Shown: positions 45,739-56,753 of the stretch, piece after piece
How positions within the stretch are numbered: position 1 is the stretch's first letter
Layout of the letters: each line of letters begins with the position of its first letter
From: Turbatrix aceti
Lineage: Eukaryota > Nematoda > Chromadorea > Rhabditida > Panagrolaimidae
Assembly (NCBI GenBank): GCA_963969345.1
Contig: OZ017766.1
Location: forward strand, 5,642,001 to 5,706,000
Reading direction: 5' to 3'
Length of the DNA stretch: 64,000 bases
Program-made: the position numbers and the translations under genes
Notes under the pieces: model-generated
What the model saw: only the letters and a program-made list of their open reading frames with translations
The model's database searches: none
Told to the model about the DNA's origin: nothing

Positions 45739-46881
45739 CTAGTCGGTGGTAAAGATGAAAACAATGGCAATTGCACAGAAACCGGCAAGTGTAGAGACGT
45801 ATTGCAGGGCGTTCGAGTGAGACTTTGCACGTTCTGTTGATAAAATCTGCAAAACTCAAAGACCGTCATTATCATTATCACTTGAGGTGCGAAAGGTCGA
45901 AAGCAGGCTATAAAGAGTCTTTCTTCGACACGCCATAAAAAAAACTCACATCAAAAAAGGTAATAAAAAGGAAACATCCGATAGAGAAGCAAGTCAAAAT
46001 GGTCGTTACGATCTCCTTCGGTACCTGCTCCATTGCTGAATTCTGCACCAGTATGCCAATGACTCCGCCTATCGGTGAGAAAAATGATAGAATGACTATT
46101 AATGCCATGCCGAGGCGTCTACGATCAGGCAGTGTGTCAACGAATGTCAGACCCGTCGCAAAGAGAACCAGCCCTTTGTGGATGATGATGCCGAAGAAGA
46201 GAGACGACAGGGAAAACGTCGTTCCCTGAATGCCGAATGCGAAGCCTTCAAGAAAATTATGAATCAACAGTGCCAAAACAAAGGTGATCGCCGCCGTAAT
46301 TCCCTTTGCCGTCGTTCTGCGTTGTCCGTTTTCGTGGTTATGCGGAATTTGAAGATCGGGTAAGTTATTGTTGAGTTGTTCATCATGAAAAAGTTCTCCT
46401 CCATGCGAGTGACCACACCAGCCTTCGATGATGACCTCAGACAGGTAAACGACAAAGAAGCCAACACCGATGAAAAAGGTAAGAAATGGATAGTGAGGCT
46501 TCCACTGTGCATCCTCCTGCAAATCTTGATATTGTTCCCTGAAGTCAAATAAACTTTTTATCAGAACACAGAGATTGACACTTTCGCTTTTCTCTTTCTA
46601 CAAAAATCGCTTACATTGCATCGGGAAGAATGTGCAGCAGGCAAACTGACAAAATCACGCCTCCGGCGAAGCAGGACATGAGTGATATCGCCAGGTTTCC
46701 ATATTTTGAAGCTTTCTTGTTTTTATCCGTGAAAAATCGATACAACTTAAAAAAAAATTACAAATTGTTAAAAAAAGTGAAATTCAATGTTAAAACAAAC
46801 CGCAAAAGGTATCAATCCGGTTATCAAAGAAACGATGAGCATGACAACGAGAAGGATAATTTTTAACACAGTCACGTCCAT
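45739..46881 (-). CDS. ZIP-family metal transporter B (SLC39A1/2/3-like)
   Basis: Exons 46801-46881, 46615-46745, 45950-46538 and 45739-45846, 302 residues; first, second and last exons are the same length as in transporter A. TM4 LLIHNFLEGFAFGIQGTTFS with HxxxE; TM5 FGIIIHKGLVLFATGL. The cytosolic loop between TM3 and TM4 is longer and richer in His (WCGHSHGGELFHDEQL, IPHNHENGQRR), which suggests a different metal-sensing or metal-binding property from its neighbour; this is an inference from composition. N-terminal helix MDVTVLKIILLVVMLIVSLI. The two genes share a strand but are 1.5 kb apart, too far for a usual operon. Confidence 0.9.
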
Positions 46882-47929
46882 GATAACGACTTTAGCCTGA
46901 CTCCAGACAGTTTAGGCTGGTATGTATCACGTGCTGTCATCTAGACCTCGCTAGGTCCATATCGATTGTCGAGCAAAACGGACCTTACCTGTCATCGAGG
47001 AAGGGTAAAACTCCGCCTTGCATGTTTCTGCGCTTACGTATTATAATATCATGAGTTTCGATTTTTTGACGCTATTGTTAAGTTAGAGTTCCCATTCGAA
47101 TGACAAAGGTTTCGGACAATGAATCACTGGGGTGGCACAAATCTGAGGGATTATCCTGACTTGCGCAATGATAGGAACTGTGGTGTAAAAATTTTTTTAA
47201 TACACATACAATGCCAGATTTTTTTTCGGGCCCTTTTGGAAATTTATCCTTCTTCACTGAGATTTTGTTTTAAAAATTGTTTTTGATCAAAATAAACCTT
47301 GAAAAATCATCGATCATTGGTGTAAATAAATATTGTAACTGACAACAACCTGGGTTGTTCGCTGACCAGATTCGCAACGCGGAAGAAGAAGAAGTGCATC
47401 TACACCCAAGATGTCATTGTTTCTTGTTCGTTAAGAAAAAAACCCGATCGTGCAACTTGCATTTTTTTGTGATCATTTTGAACAAAAACCAGTTTACAAA
47501 AACAAAAAAAATTGGACTGACCTATCTTGACATTTCAAGTGCAAAAAAAGTAAAAGTGACCATATAAGCTAGCGCGGACTAAAGAGTACTTCACGGAAGA
47601 TTTAAAAATAAATTTTATATCCCAAAGACCTCAAAACTCTGAAGACAGAAGACTCCCAAGAAAAATAAATAATATAACGTTCCGGGGGAATGAAAACAGA
47701 TTCCAAAACAACACCCCCCATCATGATGCACTCATCTCCATTTCTTCCCTTTCTCTTCCTTCCCCAAACTGAATCACAAAATTTCACGTAGTGAATCATG
47801 CGTTTTATATACGTATAAAAGTACATACAAAATTGCAATTCATTTCTATCAAAAAAGTGTGTTGTGTTGCGAAGGAAGGAAGTCAGGAAGCCAAGCTGTG
47901 ATCATCGCTGCTGCCTACAAATCGTCAGA
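46882..47929. other. Divergent intergenic region, ZIP-B / leishmanolysin
   Basis: No gene recognised. ATATACGTATAAAA near 47807-47820 is a TATA-like element 110 bp before the protease start. The rest is AT-rich. Confidence 0.4.
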
Positions 47930-49957
47930 ATGTTGATAAAACGCGTTGTGGTGTCTATCGGATTGCTAGCTATTCTCGTGGGTGCAAGATGGCAGCCGCT
48001 AGAAACCGTTATCATCCAGCCTGGATCCGGAAATCTTTCTACCCTTCCAGAAGTTATTTCGGTAATTTTTTTAATTTTAAATTTTCTGGGATATAAAATT
48101 TCTCCCCAAAAATTTATTAAAAGTTTAAAAACAAAGAAATTTTTTTAGGGAGGGTTGGCGGAAGCCATCGAGAGCCTCAGCTCGCTGATTCTCGTCAAAG
48201 CCGAACCCGATGAAAAACTGGTCAAGACCCACAGAATCATGCGTTGTGCCAAGAGCGAAGCCTTCAACACAACCCAGTTTACGGTCAATTACTTCGTGCC
48301 TAACATAAAAAGTCAAACTGTTCCGGTGACCCCTAAAGGCTTGGACATCAGTCAAATCCCCGGCAACTTTTACTTGTTTTTGTCGGTAATTTTTTTTTTA
48401 AGGTAAAAATTATTGCAACCTTAAAAAAATTTTAGGTTAACGCAGAGCCTTGTAAGAATGATAAGTTCATGCTTGCTGGGGCGTCGCCGTGCATGAATCC
48501 GGACGCTTCGCTGGGGAGCGTTGTTCCAAGGTTGGTCAACTTTTTTGCTTTCAAATTTCAAACAAAATTATAAATTACGGTACTTTCAGACCTGTCTGCG
48601 GTCGTCTGGTTATCTGCCTCGACAACCTTGGCAGACAACATTTTGGCACAACGTATGATCTGTTTCGACACGAAATCATGCATGCACTGGGTTTTGGGAC
48701 TATTATACCTGACCGTTATAACAATGCAACAATGCCGTCAAAAAATGTGCCTTGGACTATCGCAGGTGGGGAGCAGAGCTTTCAAAGGACAGTTCATTAT
48801 ATGGATTTTGCCGAACGGGCTACGGTAATTTTTTAAATTTAATTTTTTTAATGGATTCGAAATTTGAACTACAAATAATAATTTGTTGTTTCCAGAAAAC
48901 AGCGAGAAAATACTTCAAATGTAGTACGATATACGGTATCGAAGCAGACAACGAAGACAAAATGCACCTCAACGAATACATTTTTGGGGTACGTATTTGA
49001 CATTTTGCACCCCGAATTGTATTCGTTTTCCTAATTTTGAGTTTTAGAACGAGCTCATGACACCTGTGATTTCGAAAGATGAAAATCACTTCACGATCTT
49101 GAGTGCATCAATTCTGGAGTCTACCTACTTAGGCACAATGTGGGTACTTACTCAAAAAATTTCCTGTTAAATATAATACATTCTTATATTTTTTTAACGC
49201 AATTCATATAAAAATGTTCGAATTGCTTACAAAAAATGTAGGAATGTATTCCATTTATCACGAAATTTTTTTTCAATTCCGGGCACTTTTTCCATATGAA
49301 ACAATTTCAGACCCTGGTACTACTGTAACAAAACTTCCGTCGGCCTAGAATCTAAGAAATACTGGTACGGTAGAGGCTGGGGTTGCAGCTTTGTCGAGCA
49401 AAGTTGCGACTCGTTTATCCAGAACGCAAAATCCACAAACAGGGGAACATCTTTTCCGTTCTGCAGCGAAACAGATCTCTACGACTATCTCTACACGCAA
49501 AAACAGATACCTATTTGCTTTTCGAATGGCAAAGAGACAGTCCAGGTTCTTGGTACCTGTAACCTATCAAAACGACTCATCCAGCCTCAAACTGACATTC
49601 CGGTGGGTTAACAAACTCTAATGTTAAACAAGCTAACATGATGCACTAAACCTGATTTACATAAATATGTATTTATGTATTTTAGCCGTTGACACTTCTC
49701 CGACAATATCCCAGACTTCGACGACTTCTCGACGTCGTCGGTTACCCGATCTATGGTTCGGATGCTTCGCATCGTTATTGCCCCATGATACAGGTGAGAA
49801 AAGGGTTCACCTTTCTTTTCAAATAAATAGAACACAAACATGATTGCTTGTCTGTTTGTCGTTGAGATCAACTGTCACGGAGTTCTTATTTCAGGAAATT
49901 CTTCAAAATCGCATTATTGGTCTCCCAGATCGAGCCTACGTCGTCCCCTGTGCGTGA
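47930..49957 (+). CDS. Leishmanolysin-type zinc metalloprotease (M8), short form
   Basis: Nine exons in frame: 47930-48061, 48149-48385, 48436-48530, 48590-48824, 48896-48988, 49048-49139, 49311-49602, 49686-49793 and 49895-49957; 448 residues. Signal peptide MLIKRVVVSIGLLAILVGA. The zinc site HEIMHALGF (about residue 181) is followed after the usual insert by the third-ligand region (KMHLNEYIFGNELMTPVI) with the Met-turn, then LESTYLGTIPWYYCN, a Cys-rich part and GSDASHRYCPMIQ. These follow the M8 order. The frame stops soon after, so the C-terminal region of longer M8 proteins is missing or very short. M8 enzymes are secreted or surface proteases. The histidine acid phosphatase begins only 249 bp downstream on the same strand. 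Some splice choices (exons 7-8) are less certain. Confidence 0.8.
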
Positions 49958-50205
49958 AACAGACGTTTGAAAAAAATTCATCGGTCCTTGATGACATTTG
50001 ATTGATTGTGACAACGTTTGTTCGTGTTGGTGTGATAAAGATCGCTTAACATATCTCTTTGTCAATGAAAAGCACACCTAGCTAACACTAACACAGCTGG
50101 CTGTTTTTTAAACCGTCCGCCCTGGCTGGCTTGAATTTTTCAATCGCGGAGATTTATTGCACCGCTCGCCGGCTGGTACACTTTTAATCCGGTTTTCAGG
50201 TCAGG

Positions 50206-51718
50206 ATGCAGCCAAGAATTTGGTTTATATTCCTATTGGCATCAACTTTGGTCGTTGGAGATGAACTACTCTTCCTACAGGTAATCTGGCGACATGGTGA
50301 TCGTGCACCGACAAATAACTATCCAACGGATCCAAATGGAGTCGACAGCTGGCCCTATGGATGGGGTGAACTTACGGAAATCGGTATGCAACAGCAACTA
50401 ACGCTGGGCAAGCTTCTACGCACTACGTACATCAACGGACCTACGAGGTTTTTGAACCCGAGATACAACCCGCAGGAAATCTATATCCGAAGCACGGATG
50501 TCAACCGAACTATCCTATCTGCGATGTCTAATACAGCGGGAATGTATCCAGCTGGCATCCCCGGAGTGGATTTCCCAAACAATCCTCGTGGATGGCCTTC
50601 TCACTGGACGCCCATCCCGATTCATGCTGTCCCAGAAAATGTCGATCACGTGGGAAATGTCTTTGCGCCTTGCAGCCGGGCAACTGAGTTGGACAATCTT
50701 ATTCGAAGCAGTCCGCAGTACCAGGCAATACAGCAGCAGAACAAACCATTTTTTGACTTTTTGACTAACATGACGGGAACATCGTTCAATCTGACTAATA
50801 TCTATGACCTCTACGACATTCAGTACTGCGAAGTGGGGTTTCTAGGAATTTTTATCTGACACTGACATACAACGGTTTACTTTCAGAGACTATACGGCCT
50901 ACCCCAGCCTGGATGGATGACGGATTTAGTAGTCGACCAAATCACAAAACTCACGCAGAAGGCTAATGAGTTTACGTTCGGTATCAGCAGACCCTACGTC
51001 CCGGAACTGTCTAGACTACGTGGTGGACCAATTCTCAAGCACATAATTGACCTCATGAATATGAAAGTTTCGTGTTTGGAAAAGGAAAACACTACTGATT
51101 GTTCGTGGATGGAAAAACTCAAGTACTATGCCTATTCTGCGGTAGGTTTAAAAAACGTGGCGTTATTGCACAGAGTTTTCGGAGACTCAAACAGAAAACC
51201 GGAACCGATCGGGTACTCAAAGCGAACGGAATCGGTTCCGGTTCGAGAATTCGAAAAAACGATTTTTAATTCCGTTTACTCGAAAACTAAAATTTCGGTT
51301 GGGAAACCCAAAAAACTCTTTTTCGTATCCCGTTTCAAGTACCTATAAAAAAATTCGGTTTCGATTCGGATAGCCGAAAGAATTTTTGCGATCGACAACA
51401 CGATTTCAGCACGACACAACCATAGCTGCATTCCTGTCGACACTCGGCGACGAGGAACAGGTCATCCACGGCACCATGCCTCTTTACACCGCATCCCTGG
51501 CTATCGAGTTGTGGAGAACGAATTCAACCGGCTATGCCATTCGCATCCTCTACCATCCCAAGTTCCATGAATCGTATTACGTCGTCACAAACATGACTCG
51601 TGGTTGTCCAAATTCTCAGTACTGTCCTCTGCAAACATTTATCCAACGTTCGGCCAAGTTTATGCCTAACGACATCCTTGATGAGTGTAAGGCTACCGAT
51701 CAGAATCGGACGCATTGA
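50206..51718 (+). CDS. Histidine acid phosphatase (secreted, PHO type)
   Basis: Exons 50206-50832, 50887-51141 and 51410-51718, 396 residues. Signal peptide MQPRIWFIFLLASTLVVG; catalytic RHGDRAP (Arg 29, His 30) near the mature N-terminus; a second conserved Arg in YIRSTDVNRT; the proton donor HD at residues 295-296 opens the last exon. Several NxT/S glycosylation sites (NRT, NMT, NLT, NTT) are present, as in a secretory enzyme. It hydrolyses phosphate monoesters at acid pH, likely in the gut lumen as for C. elegans PHO-1. GGTTTTCAG eight bases before the ATG is an acceptor, compatible with spliced-leader addition. Intron 2 carries a GGTTCCGGTTCGAG-type low-complexity repeat. AATAAA near 51755. 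Confidence 0.92.
51142..51409. repeat. CGGAACCGATCGGGTA-type low-complexity repeat in intron
   Basis: The phosphatase intron 2 contains interspersed CGGAACCG, ATCGGTTCCGG, TTCGGTTGGGAAACCC and GATTCGGATAGCCG stretches. Similar stretches occur in the lipase intron near 26848-26915 and near 62320-62375, so it is a dispersed repeat family. Confidence 0.55.
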
Positions 51719-52092
51719 ATGTTTCATGTAAATGCCATAACGACATGAAAAAATAATAAATTGAAGCACTTGAATTTTGTTTTGCAAGACAATTTTCCAG
51801 ACGTTGTTTTTTATTTTGTACGATATTTCCAGGTGAAAAAGAAAAATCTACAACAAAGATCCACCTGTTATAACATTTTTTTGTTTTTTGACATTGCAAT
51901 TTTCAAGCAGCCCTAGATCATAACAATGATAACACATTCAAATAAATCAACTGAGCCAGGCATCTATCCATCCATCGGAAAAGGTCATTCGCCCGTCCTT
52001 TGCCCGAAACGATCAACAAACAATGCCTGTCTATAATTTGTGTTTTTTTCGGGCGTTCATCGCTATAGAGATAGTATTTAGTACATGCGAGC

Positions 52093-52147
52093 AAAATATG
52101 ACTTTTTGTTCTGAAAATGACATTTGCAGAACAAAAAGTCATATTTT
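52093..52147. repeat. Perfect 21 bp inverted repeat, 13 base loop
   Basis: Arms 52093-52113 and 52127-52147 pair without mismatch (core ATGACTTTTTGTTCTG). A transcript would fold into a 55-base hairpin. Confidence 0.75.
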
Positions 52148-52417
52148 ACGGAATTCAAGGTATTCATTCTGTCAGCCCAAAAAAATTCCGTATTCCGTTT
52201 TTTATTGGGCGGAGGTTGTTTGCCAAAAACCGGATTTAGATGGAAAATGAGGGAGGGGGGAGGGTCGGTCCCTAACATGGTCATTGCAGGCAACAGGCAA
52301 CAAACAAATGTATGTAAACATGCTGCACTACGATGGCCAGCAACACCAACACCGGGATGTTTGAGTTTGAGACATCCCGGTGGAGGATCTCCTGTCTAGT
52401 CCTATTAATGCGGGAAA

Positions 52418-52499
52418 ATTTGTGTTTACTAACACAAATATTTTTTAAAAGTCAGTATCTAAATTTTTTAGTCATAAAAAAATTTAGACACTAACTTTT
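52418..52499. repeat. Two adjacent AT-rich inverted repeats
   Basis: A perfect 9 bp stem (ATTTGTGTT, loop TACT, AACACAAAT; 52418-52439) is followed by a 23 bp stem with two mismatches (arms 52447-52469 and 52477-52499, 7 base loop). Confidence 0.6.
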
Positions 52500-53665
52500 T
52501 GAAAAAAAAATTGAAGATGTTTACACGTGATTAGAGCAACGCGGTGGTTGTGGAAGAGCCATTATTTACGATTTACGATACAATTTACCCCATGCATCCA
52601 TCAATACAAAAAAAAATACTTGCAAGTTTATAACATTTTTTTTTGTGCAAGTGTTTTTTTTATGTCCTGCAGCATAGCATCCCAAGTATCTAACTGATGT
52701 TCTTCTGTTGTTCTGTCATTACCCCCCCGGATGTTTCATGGCTCAAAAGATCCCTCCGCTCATTTAGTCATTGTTCGTGTTTGTTTTTTGTACATTGTAG
52801 GGCATTTGATATGAATGACCCCCTTTTCTCCCTCCCCCCTCCGGCGTCCGGTCCGCACGGCATCTAGTCGAGATGCCGCGACTAACAAATGACGCTTTGT
52901 CGAGTCTAGCGGCTTCACACCTCTTTGACAAAGGCTAAACGCTGTCATCCGAGGCCTCACCGTGCGCGCGCTCGAATAAAACGAAACACGATCGCCACAT
53001 CACTTTGGCACGACCGCCGGGCATTGTGTTTGCCCCAGGCTGGCGGCGAAAAGCAAACGGGTAGACATTTAGGTTAGGGTTAAATAAAGAAAACGAACGA
53101 ATAGGTAAAATACGGTCAAAAAGGGTCAAAACGGCAAAAAAAAGAACGTTTCCTTTGATCGTGAAAAAGTGAAAAATTTCGCGTCAAGATTTCTTTTTCG
53201 TGCGAGTAACCTTCTTTCGTCTTGAGAGTTGAACTGTTTTTTCTTTTATGTTTTTGGTCCCCTTTCACTCTTTTTTTTATTCACTTTGTTTGTTGCGTGT
53301 TGATTTCTTTTATTTTCCTATACCACTATTTTTTTGTCATTTGTTTATGACCGGACACCAGTCTGTTTTGTTGGCAATTCAGCAGCATGAATCGGTGCCA
53401 CACGCGGACGGCAGACCCTGTGGTGCCGGTTTATGACCCATCCGGCTGGTGAGAAGGAGGAGGCCTAAAACCTCTCCCATTCCTCTTCCCCGGGGGAAAT
53501 GCCTGCAGGGTAACAGGATAACAGGGCAAGAGCTCGGCTCATTTTGGCATTCATAGCCTTTGTGTTGCCTATTTTTTTTCCTTTTTTGTCGCCTGGTTTA
53601 CGCGTTTTTAGACCCTCGATGACGCTGACGGGCTTTTCTCACCATTTACAGACAAGTCGAAGGTC

Positions 53666-56062
53666 ATGAACGTCGTGAGGCTGATTTGCGGTCTCCTGAT
53701 CTTTTTGGGCATCGCAGCGGGACAGTCCAGATCAAAGCGGCACTCAAATGGATGCGAAGACGCGGAATGGGTGAGTTTTGGGGTTTTTGGTACTTTTTTC
53801 TAATTTTTGGAAATCTACGGTCTTTTTTTCATTTTTTCTGCTTGCAAAAAATAGTTTCTGTTTGAAAAAGTTCATTTTAGCAAATTTCGGTGTTTTCAGG
53901 TGAAAAATCCATCAGCAGTGAAATTCCCCCGAAAATACGCGTCCGCCTTCGAGAGACCATGGGTCGGACGAAGCGCCACGTCAACCGACGTCCAGCTCTA
54001 CGAAAGCAAGGCGATCACGTACAACTGGATCTGGATGAAGGCCCTGCCCGTTCGTGGCCTCGGCAACGTCACCGTCTCTGACGTCCTCGACTACCTCGAG
54101 TCCCACGACTGCCTCTTTATCGCCTACGGCGAGGGAGTTCGTAACCTTTTTCTTGGAACTTCCAAGGACACCACAGTCATCAGAATCGGTGGCGAGACGA
54201 CCTGTGACGTCTTCAAGGTTGGTTTTGGGGTTTGTTATGGAATTTGGGGTCTTGAGGCGATTATAGAGGTCAGGGATGGTTTGGGTCTCAAAGGGAAATT
54301 TTGGGGTCATGAAGAGATTTTTGAGGGGCAGGGTGTTTTTTTGGGTCTCAAAGGGAGTTTTTGGGGTCTTGAAGAGATTTCTGAGGGGCATGGTGGTTTT
54401 TTGGGTCCTGAGGGGATTTTTGAAAAACATTTTTGGATTTACAGATCTACGAGCTCTGTAGAAAGAAGTTTTACGTCAATTGTGGTCCCAAGCCGGTGTC
54501 GAAGAAATCGAGAGTGTACATTGGAAATCCGTCAGACGATGACCGCTTCTCTCGGCCCATGGTCGAGCCTATCGTCTTCGTAGCGTGGGGTCAGACGTTC
54601 AACAGGCATCCGACGCAGTGGGAATTCACGGCAAATGCCGTCGGCCTCTACGATAACACTGCTGGAAAAGTTGTGAGTTTTTTGTTTCGAAAAATATTTA
54701 CAAACAAAAATTTTTTTGTTACATTTTTTTATTTTTTAACTAAAAAAACGACATTTCCATAAAATGTTGCATTTTTTACGTTAAAAAATTACACTAGTGT
54801 AAAACGCACTTTTAGCACAAAAACGTCAATTTGGTGCCTAAAATAGCTCCTTTTAACGCTCTAAAAAAATATTTTTTTCTTTCCCAGTGCAAAATGCATC
54901 AACAAGTAGTTGCAAGACAATTTTACTGTCTTTTTACAACCTCTCCTCCTTTTCATGCGAACGAACGTTTTTTCATAAATAATATTGGTTGGGTCGTAAA
55001 AATAGAAAATGGGTTTTGACCATCCATGCAAGTTTATGCGAGTTTGGTGGTCGTTCGTTTCTTCACACGAAACTCTTCTTCAGTACTTCATCGATATGAC
55101 GGGCAAGAGCAAAAGTGACATCTGCAAGCACCAAATCGCGCTTCCCGTCAATCTCGATCTCCAGAAGCAGTGGACCGGAAACAACCTCGTCAAGGTGCTT
55201 CGGTACTACAACCTCTACAGCGACGGCTTCAGCGGCTACGGTGGAGTGCACAAATTCATTCAACGCGAGATTCGACGACTTTTTGATCCATTGGTGAGTT
55301 TTTTTTTTACCTAAAAAATGTTTGTTCAAATTTTTTTTCAGAAATTTCAAGAATACTACTGTAGATTTGTCTACGACGGCGCATTCAGCTTCGATGCTGT
55401 CAATTCGACGAAAAACGACTCGAAAAAAACTACGACCGTCATCCCTGTCTGCCGGGTCGTCAATCCAGACGCCAGATCGGCGCTGTTCATCGAAAAGATC
55501 AACAAAACCCTTAAAGAGGATTTCAACGGAATGTACGACGCCAAAATGGTTCCCGCGATTGATGCCATCGATTTTGTGAACATTGACGTGCTTGAGGTGG
55601 TCCACGTCGTCGACGAAGCTCCAACCACCTGGCCGGTCAGCGTTGACTACGATTTTGAGGCTGTAACACCTCCGCCGCCACCGACGACCACCACCGAGGA
55701 GTATCCAGGTAAAAATCTTTTTTTTGAGGGTTGTATTGGTGTTTGTTTATTTTTTTCAGCAACTATTGGACACAAAGTTGATATTGTTGCAGGAGATTTT
55801 CGATTGCGGGGCTACGAAGCGAGAAATAGCGAAAAAGCTGTTTTAACGTTGTCCGAAGACGTCGACTTGGATCCGGATTTCAAGAGCGTACCCAGCCAGG
55901 ATTATCCAAACTGCTCTTGCAGATCTTCAGGTAGGGGATTTTGGGATATTGTTTTAAAAGTGGATTGAGGCGGTTGGATTTATTACAGGAAGACTGACTT
56001 CAGGCTTTTTCACCGCGATGTTTGTATTTTTCTTCGGCAGCTGGTGCCTTCACTGCCTATGA
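53666..56062 (+). CDS. Unrecognised secreted, possibly GPI-anchored protein
   Basis: Seven exons in frame: 53666-53770, 53900-54217, 54445-54672, 55084-55293, 55342-55708, 55760-55930 and 55989-56062; 490 residues. Signal peptide VVRLICGLLIFLGIAAG, then a possible furin site (SRSKR) just after the cleavage point. The body has repeated Cys (TTCDVFKIYELCRKKFYVNC, SDICKHQI, YYCRF, IPVCR), a Pro/Thr linker (TPPPPPTTTTEEYP) and a C-terminal SCRSSGRLTSG followed by a hydrophobic end (FFTAMFVFFFGSW), which reads like a GPI-attachment signal. I recognise no catalytic motif or named domain. It is most likely an extracellular matrix or surface protein; function unknown. Intron 2 holds a 60 bp minisatellite. 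Confidence 0.7.
54223..54420 (+). repeat. 60 bp intronic minisatellite, about 3.3 units
   Basis: Units start at 54223 (diverged), 54283, 54343 and 54403 (partial) with an exact 60 bp period; shared core TTTTGGGGTC-TGAAGAGATTT-TGAGGGGCA. G-rich on the sense strand. Confidence 0.85.
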
Positions 56063-56321
56063 CCGACCGACCTGATTTGCCCCGTTCCGAGTGATAGTTC
56101 GTTTTTTTTGAACTTTTGTAACCTTTTTGACGTCTTTTTTTTCTGTTACTGGAAATGCGTTGTGTGTTAGCTGACGATTGTCTAGTTACGTTTTTGTGGT
56201 TAGCTTAGAGCTTTCCTCGCGGGTGCTCTCCATGACGATAAATGCGTATGAGAAATGATGGCATTTTCAATTTTGACGGAATTTTGAGATATAAAAAAAA
56301 CAATGCTATATATCACCTTTT

Positions 56322-56416
56322 TAGTGCAATATGGGAGTGCATTTACAGGCGATTTTTTTCTCATGTTCAGTAATCTGTTCATTACCCAACACAACATTTT
56401 GAACAGTCAGGTAAAC
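56322..56416 (+). repeat. Left arm of a 95-97 bp inverted repeat
   Basis: This arm matches the reverse complement of 62381-62477 at roughly nine bases in ten (shared GTGCAATATGGGAGTGCATT and AACATTTTGAACAGTCAGGT). It directly abuts the GTPase remnant at 56427. Confidence 0.85.
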
Positions 56417-56426
56417 GTTTTGGACA

Positions 56427-56753
56427 CCGTTTGCAACGTCCGAAATTGGATTTATTCTCTCCATTAAATGTGCCAAAGCGTTAAAGAAGTTGCCTAATAC
56501 AAACACGCAATATGATATCGCCAAACATTTGATCGGCGTGCTTGCGTCGTCTTTCAACGGTCAGGTCCCAAGAGCACGGGAAATTGCACAGGCAATAGGG
56601 TTCACGGAAGATGTCGAACTTTTAAGGTGCCAGCAGCTAGCCTTCTTCCGGCAACTTACTTTAATCGACGGGTTCTTGGGTGACAAGTTGACTTGGCGTA
56701 TTCTGGATTTTACTGAAATTTATGAACCGTTTTCCCGCGTTTTGTCAGACTGA
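56427..56753 (+). pseudogene. C-terminal remnant of the local GTPase family
   Basis: An open 108-codon stretch ending at TGA 56751-56753. It aligns with the C-terminus of the GTPase copy at 59366-62073: HLIGVLASSFNGQVPRA, IGFTEDVELLR, QQLAFFRQLTLIDGFLG, YEPF. It lacks about five residues near its start and everything upstream (no P-loop, no start codon), and sits against the inverted-repeat arm. It is probably a decayed copy left by a rearrangement; the frame is still open, so the event is not very old. Confidence 0.75.

Larger units (their letters stand above)
51719..53665. other. Long intergenic region with several hairpins
   Basis: About 1.9 kb, no supported gene. It contains three inverted repeats (52093-52147, 52418-52439, 52447-52499). 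TTTCGCGTCAAG and TTTCGTGCGAG variants of the dispersed motif lie at 53168-53205. Confidence 0.45.
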
